A stretch of 39,387 nucleotides of DNA from Chromera velia (lineage: Eukaryota > Sar > Chromeraceae). The position numbers and the translations under genes are program-made. How positions within the stretch are numbered: the stretch's first letter is position 1; the number at the start of each line of letters is the position of its first letter. Shown here one piece after another: positions 35,290-39,387 of the stretch. The notes beneath the pieces are model-generated. The model searched no databases. It saw only the letters and a program-made list of their open reading frames with translations, and was not told the origin of the DNA. The DNA lies in NCBI GenBank assembly GCA_018398765.1, contig JAHBMJ010005785.1, positions 6,827-46,213 of the forward strand. Reading direction: 5' to 3'.

Positions 35290-35920
35290 GTCACAGATGG
35301 GGTCCGGGTTTGAGAGTCTGACAAGGTCCGAGTTCCCTGATTTGCCACCGAGCGCCAGAGCGAAAGAGGCCTGCACGCGTCCGCTTGTTCGCCAGAGAGG
35401 TGTCTGAGGACTTCAGTCGCGATCTGTAGAATTCAGAGTGAATATCTGAATCACAATCGGACAGCGAAACTGCATGCTAGAGGGGTCGAGGTGCTCCTTT
35501 TGCATGCATGTGTTGAAATTGCCGCGAATTAACTTATATATATATGCATGCATGCATGCAGGCGTCCGCAACCGCGCGGTTCCGCAAAAAAATTATGCAT
35601 GCATGCGAAATCTTTTGATTGCGATCATCCGACTCAACATATATGCAAAACAGATTGATCGAGAGATGATTGCATGAGAGACTCGGCAAGATTGCAAGAG
35701 AATCTGCCTGCGTCATTACAAAACTTCGTACTGTTTGAAAGGCAACGAAGGCGCAGCACTTCTTGCGTGAAGCCGCTAGGGTACTCTGCTAAAGCACCCT
35801 TACCCTCAGGCGAGTACTTTTGACACACGTGGTACAATCAAAAACGTCTCCATTTGTACCCGCTTCCACCTCAGGTTGCTTCCCTGCAAGTGGACGAGAG
35901 GCCCTAGAGCGAGTTCAAGA
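35290..35920. promoter_or_regulatory. Divergent intergenic region between scramblase and the gene 8 secreted protein
   Basis: It should carry both promoters. It contains a TATATATATATGCATGCATGCATGC tract near 35536-35560, quoted here as alternating TA followed by GCAT units. The frame of scramblase is open for 29 codons into this region, preceded by an acceptor-like GTGCAG. Confidence 0.35.
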
Positions 35921-38900
35921 ATGACTCGTCCTCTCCCCCGGAGCAGCCTCTGTGGGTGGAGGATTGGGGTCACTTTTTCTGTCTGGCTGCTCTTCTGTGT
36001 CAGTCTCTCCGATGCTAAAGGAAACACACGGGCACGAGAGCGGCTCTTTGCTTCTTACAGCGACCCGGGTCTTACTCATAAATCTCTTGCAGAGGAACTG
36101 GGAATAGGTGAGTCGTCTCTGTCTGCATGAGTGTCGTGGTTCATGTGTGAAGACGTATATGCACGTGCATGCGGTTGTATATTGATCCTTGCTTCCGGCA
36201 GACATGCATGCGTCCTCATGTATACATCTATGTCTCTCTTTGTAATTTTCAGTCACCGCGTGCCTTTTTTCTGAGACTCTGTCTGTTTGAATAGTATAAA
36301 AACAGTCCTTCTCTATCTGAATGGATACAAGGCTGAATGCACATGCGTCCCGGGAATGTGTGTACAAACACAGAGACAAGAAGGATATCTAGACGCCCAT
36401 GTCTGCTTGCTGATCCTTAAGTCGGTCCATGAAATATTTTGCTGTTTGTCTCTGTACATGACTGAGCGGTTGCAGAGACGGGAAGCATCCGTCTGTTGAA
36501 GCACAACAGAGGGAGTGTGATGGACTTGGCAGGTGCCGTTGAGGAGGCAGAGGCGTGCGTGCTGAAGGGAACGGGAAGGAAAATCATCCCCGAGTTCTCG
36601 GATGCTCAGATGGCAGATCTGAAAAGCGAGCAGGCTCTCGATGCTGCAGAAGAACATGAAGGTGTCAGAGAAGCCAAGAAAAACGACAAAGCATTGAAGG
36701 GAAACAAGAAACAAAAGGGAAGAGTGGCAAAAACTTTGAAAAGATGGAGAGCATGGGTGAAGGGCCGATGGAAGAAAGTGAAGTCGTTCAGGTTCTCGAA
36801 GGTGCGCGCGAGCCTGTCCAAAAAGTACAAATTGTGGGAGGTCGCACGATCAAGAGCCAAACTCGCGGGGGTGCTAAAGAAATACGAACTAATCGACCCT
36901 ACTGCAAAGTGCTTCCGCACACTTCGCCGCCTCCCTCAGGTCGGACAACCCTCCCCTCCTGCACAAGGTGCGAATGAATGTTGTGCCTTCATGGGCAACT
37001 AACAAGCACTCATACATACTTGGATGAGATGTCCGTCCCCACTTCACATCGTCCCTCCGCGTGCCTCCCCAGAGGATAAAGCGATGTGTTCTTTCTTCTT
37101 TTTTGTTCTCTCTCACTCCGACTTTCCTCTCAGCTCTTTGCTGTCTCCCTCTTCTTTTCTCTGATACATCACATCCATCTCCTGTTCACTCCTGTATCAG
37201 CACACAATGCTCGTTTTCAATTTTGACTCCCGTCAATCTTCCTTCCTCTCTCATCATCTCAGAGCCATGTAGACCAAAAGGGCACACACAATTCGACCTT
37301 CTCAGGTCTCTTTACATATTCTTGTCTGCAGGTGAAGAGGACAGACTTTGACCTTCTCACCTTCTGCAAGCTGACCACTGACCAGGTCTGTGGCGAGGCC
37401 TATGTTCACATGGACGGCGCAACTTTAGAGAACACCTACAAGACCCGTCCCCAGAAACTGCAAGGCAACACCATCACAGAGCAAATTTCGGATAGAAACC
37501 TTGCCAAACACAGCAACGCTACGAGCAAAGACTTTGAGAGAGAATATTTGAAGCAGCACGAGGACCCGAGTGCCACGAGTGCCCCAGTACGGGACCAGTA
37601 CGACGCCTTCCACATGGATGACCCGAATTTATCGGAATTCGAAAACAGATTTTGGACACAAAAGGAAAGTTTCAGGTGAGTGGGACCTGCGATTCGCCCT
37701 GTTTACAAACGAAAAGAAGAGTAGAGGACATGATATGATGCTTTTCTTCTTCGTTTCTGAGCATTGAGAGGAGAAGGCATCGGAGAGAATGAGTACATAG
37801 ACTAAACGAAGGAATGAACTCATGAATGAATGGACGTCTGGAGAAATATCGCCGAAAGAAAAGAACGACTAAATGGACAGATGAATCCAATGCCAAGTGC
37901 ACGTAGGTACGCCCAAATCCGAGCATGCCATCACATGTTGATCCACAAGACTTACGTCCCGATGGAGAAGATGATCAAAGACCTTATCTGGCAGAAGAGA
38001 AAGAACCTCATCGGCATCACACTCAAGTTCTTCATCATCGCGGGGGCAGTCACCGCAGCGGTCCTCGTGCCTCCCGTCAGTCCAGTCTCTCTTCTTCTCT
38101 GTGTTGTTTGATATGCCTCCCGTCAGTCCAGTCTCTCTTCTTCTCTGTGTTGTTTGATGTGTTTTTTGATGTCTCCCGTCAGTCCAGTCTCTCTTCTTCT
38201 CTGTGTTGTTTGATGTGTTGTTTGATGTGCCTCCCGTCAGTCCAGTCTCTCTTCTTCTCTGTGTTGTTTGATGTGTTGTTTGATGTGCCTCCCGTCAGTC
38301 CAGTCTCTCTTCTTCTCTGTGTTGTTTGATGCCTCCCGTCAGTCCAGTCTCTCTTCTTCTCTGTGTTGTTTGATGTGTTGTTTGATGTGCCTCCCGTCAG
38401 TCCAGTCTCTCTTTTTCTCATCTCAGCTCGCTTACTCGCTTAGTGCTTCGCTTCGCTTTGCCTCCCTCCCCCCCCTCTTGCCTCTTCTCTTGTGTCATCT
38501 CATCTGTCGTGCCTTCCTTCTTTTACACGGACTCATGCAGCCCTTGCTTGGGTCTCAGCAGCCTCCCTCCCTATTGCAGCCAAGAATATTGAGAGTCAGA
38601 ATGGCATCTCGGAATCTTCTTCCCTGCATGCGTGTGATACCTATTGCAGACCCTGGGCCTCAGCATTTTCTTTTTTTTTCTTTTCTGTATGAAAATAAAT
38701 AAATGAATTCTGCTTGAAAATAAATGCAGACCCTGGGTCTGAGCATTTTCGCGACAGCGGGTCTGGGAACAGCGATCGCCGTCGGGTCATTTGCTGGTCG
38801 GAACGCGGTGGATTACGTGACGGGGCAGGAGGACGCATTCTCGTTCGCGAAGATCAAAAAGTTCGGAATGCAGGAGACGGCTGTGTACGCTCTGTCTATA

Positions 38901-39104
38901 GGAGCACAGATGGTCGGCATCCCTGCCGTCCCTATTCTGAGAGGCATAACTGGAGTAATCAAGTCAGTCGCACAGGGGGCACGAAGAGGAAAGGAGGTGA
39001 AGGATCGGTCCAAGGGAGACAAAAGTGCCGATTCTTTTCTGTATCACAAAAGTCCTGAAGTGAGTCGCATACAGCTCTATTCCGTTCAATTCAGACGTAG
39101 GTGA
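35921..39104 (+). CDS. Unknown secreted or membrane protein with signal peptide and basic central region
   Basis: Five exons join in phase: 35921-36107, 36476-36939, 37332-37675, 37907-38075, 38730-39104, for about 512 residues. The N-terminus is a clear signal peptide (basic RPLPRSSLCGWR, then hydrophobic IGVTFSVWLLFCVSLSDA). Exon 2 is Lys/Arg-rich (for example KRWRAWVKGRWKKVK). Exon 3 is acidic-polar with two Cys. The end of exon 4 and the start of exon 5 form two hydrophobic spans (FFIIAGAVTAAVLV and LSIFATAGLGTAIAVGSFAG), then a third weaker one. The last exon may end at a GTGAGT donor at 39060 with a further exon off or near the window edge; reading through gives a TGA at 39102-39104. 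No family was recognised. The intron before exon 5 carries the donor array and locus G. Confidence 0.6.
38070..38420. repeat. Seven-copy tandem repeat of an exon end plus splice donor
   Basis: CCTCCCGTCAGTCC, the last six bases of exon 4 plus the donor GTCAGT, recurs at 38070, 38116, 38172 (TCTCCC), 38230, 38288, 38332 and 38390, each followed by the same CT-rich and TTGTTTGAT sequence. Unit spacing is 44-58 bases. Only the first copy keeps the reading frame: using a later copy would run into TGA in the first repeat. Confidence 0.85.
38645..38750. mobile_element. Element with about 26-bp flanking duplication at an acceptor (locus G), gene 8 exon 5
   Basis: Repeats at 38645-38670 and 38725-38750 (two mismatches) each hold TGCAG, the acceptor, plus the first 21 bases of exon 5. 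The 54-bp insert carries two copies of a TTCTGTATGAAAATAAAT-like core, the inverse orientation of the core seen at the other loci, after a T-run. The right copy is the one that continues into open coding sequence. Confidence 0.65.
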
Positions 39105-39250
39105 TACTGATAGACAGACGAGACAGTAAGACAGAGGGGTATCGCAAGAGTCAGCAAGTCACTGGCAGGCAGCCGCGTACGGACCGATCATCTCCAGATA
39201 AACTTGACAAAGCTGCAAAGAAGACGAAAGACAGACAGACAGACAGACAG

Positions 39251-39332
39251 ACACACACACACACACACATACACACACACACACACGTACACATACACAT
39301 ACACACCCACACACACATGCATACACACACGC

Positions 39333-39386
<54 letters not shown>

Positions 39387-39387
39387 A
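39251..39387. repeat. (AC)n microsatellite at the right edge
   Basis: An AC dinucleotide run with G, T and ACAT interruptions, preceded by CAGA tetranucleotides, continues to the window end. No gene seen. Confidence 0.9.

Noticed and set aside
39173-39250. Possible sixth exon of gene 8 after GGCAG
   Set aside because: The frame is open but runs straight into the AC microsatellite; no evidence that it is coding.

Overview
The window is nuclear DNA from a protist with intron-dense genes, coding GC near 50%, many GT/CT microsatellites, and protein families of a complex flagellate-type cell (NEK kinase, kinesin, phospholipid scramblase, RS-rich splicing-type protein, ankyrin protein). Gene style and family content suggest an alveolate, most likely a chromerid such as Chromera velia. 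That is an inference from style; no rRNA or other marker gene is present. No rRNA, tRNA or CRISPR array was seen.

Layout: (1) 110-3326, minus strand: NEK-like kinase with a membrane anchor, running off the left edge. (2) 4107-15530, plus: about 27-exon kinesin-like gene with degenerate switch motifs. (3) 16599-20210, plus: large multipass membrane protein with a zinc-ribbon motif and a frame break at a G-run. (4) 22409-23818, minus: intronless RS/RD-rich protein. (5) 25498-26877, minus: intronless ankyrin protein. (6) 27636-29300, plus: three-exon four-span membrane protein. (7) 30979-35289, minus: ten-exon phospholipid scramblase. (8) 35921 to about 39104, plus: five-exon secreted or membrane protein of unknown family, near the right edge. 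Exon models were built by hand from reading frame, GT..AG borders and phase continuity. The genes look like unrelated eukaryotic neighbours and not a pathway cluster.

The most notable signal lies inside the introns. At least seven loci in five introns of one gene and in three other genes carry a short (46-84 bp) element whose ends are inverted copies of a core like GCATTCATTTTCATACAG, each flanked by a direct duplication of variable and often unusually long size (16-53 bp). In most cases the duplicated segment contains an exon end plus its splice donor, or in one case an acceptor plus exon start. A tandem amplification of the same unit sits in a scramblase intron. This resembles a family of introner-like or MITE-like elements with an atypical insertion or repair signature. 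Two related oddities are a donor consensus of GTCAGT (C at +3) and a seven-fold tandem repeat of an exon end plus donor. AT-rich islands occur at each gene 3' end that is followed by intergenic sequence in the window and at none of the divergent promoters.
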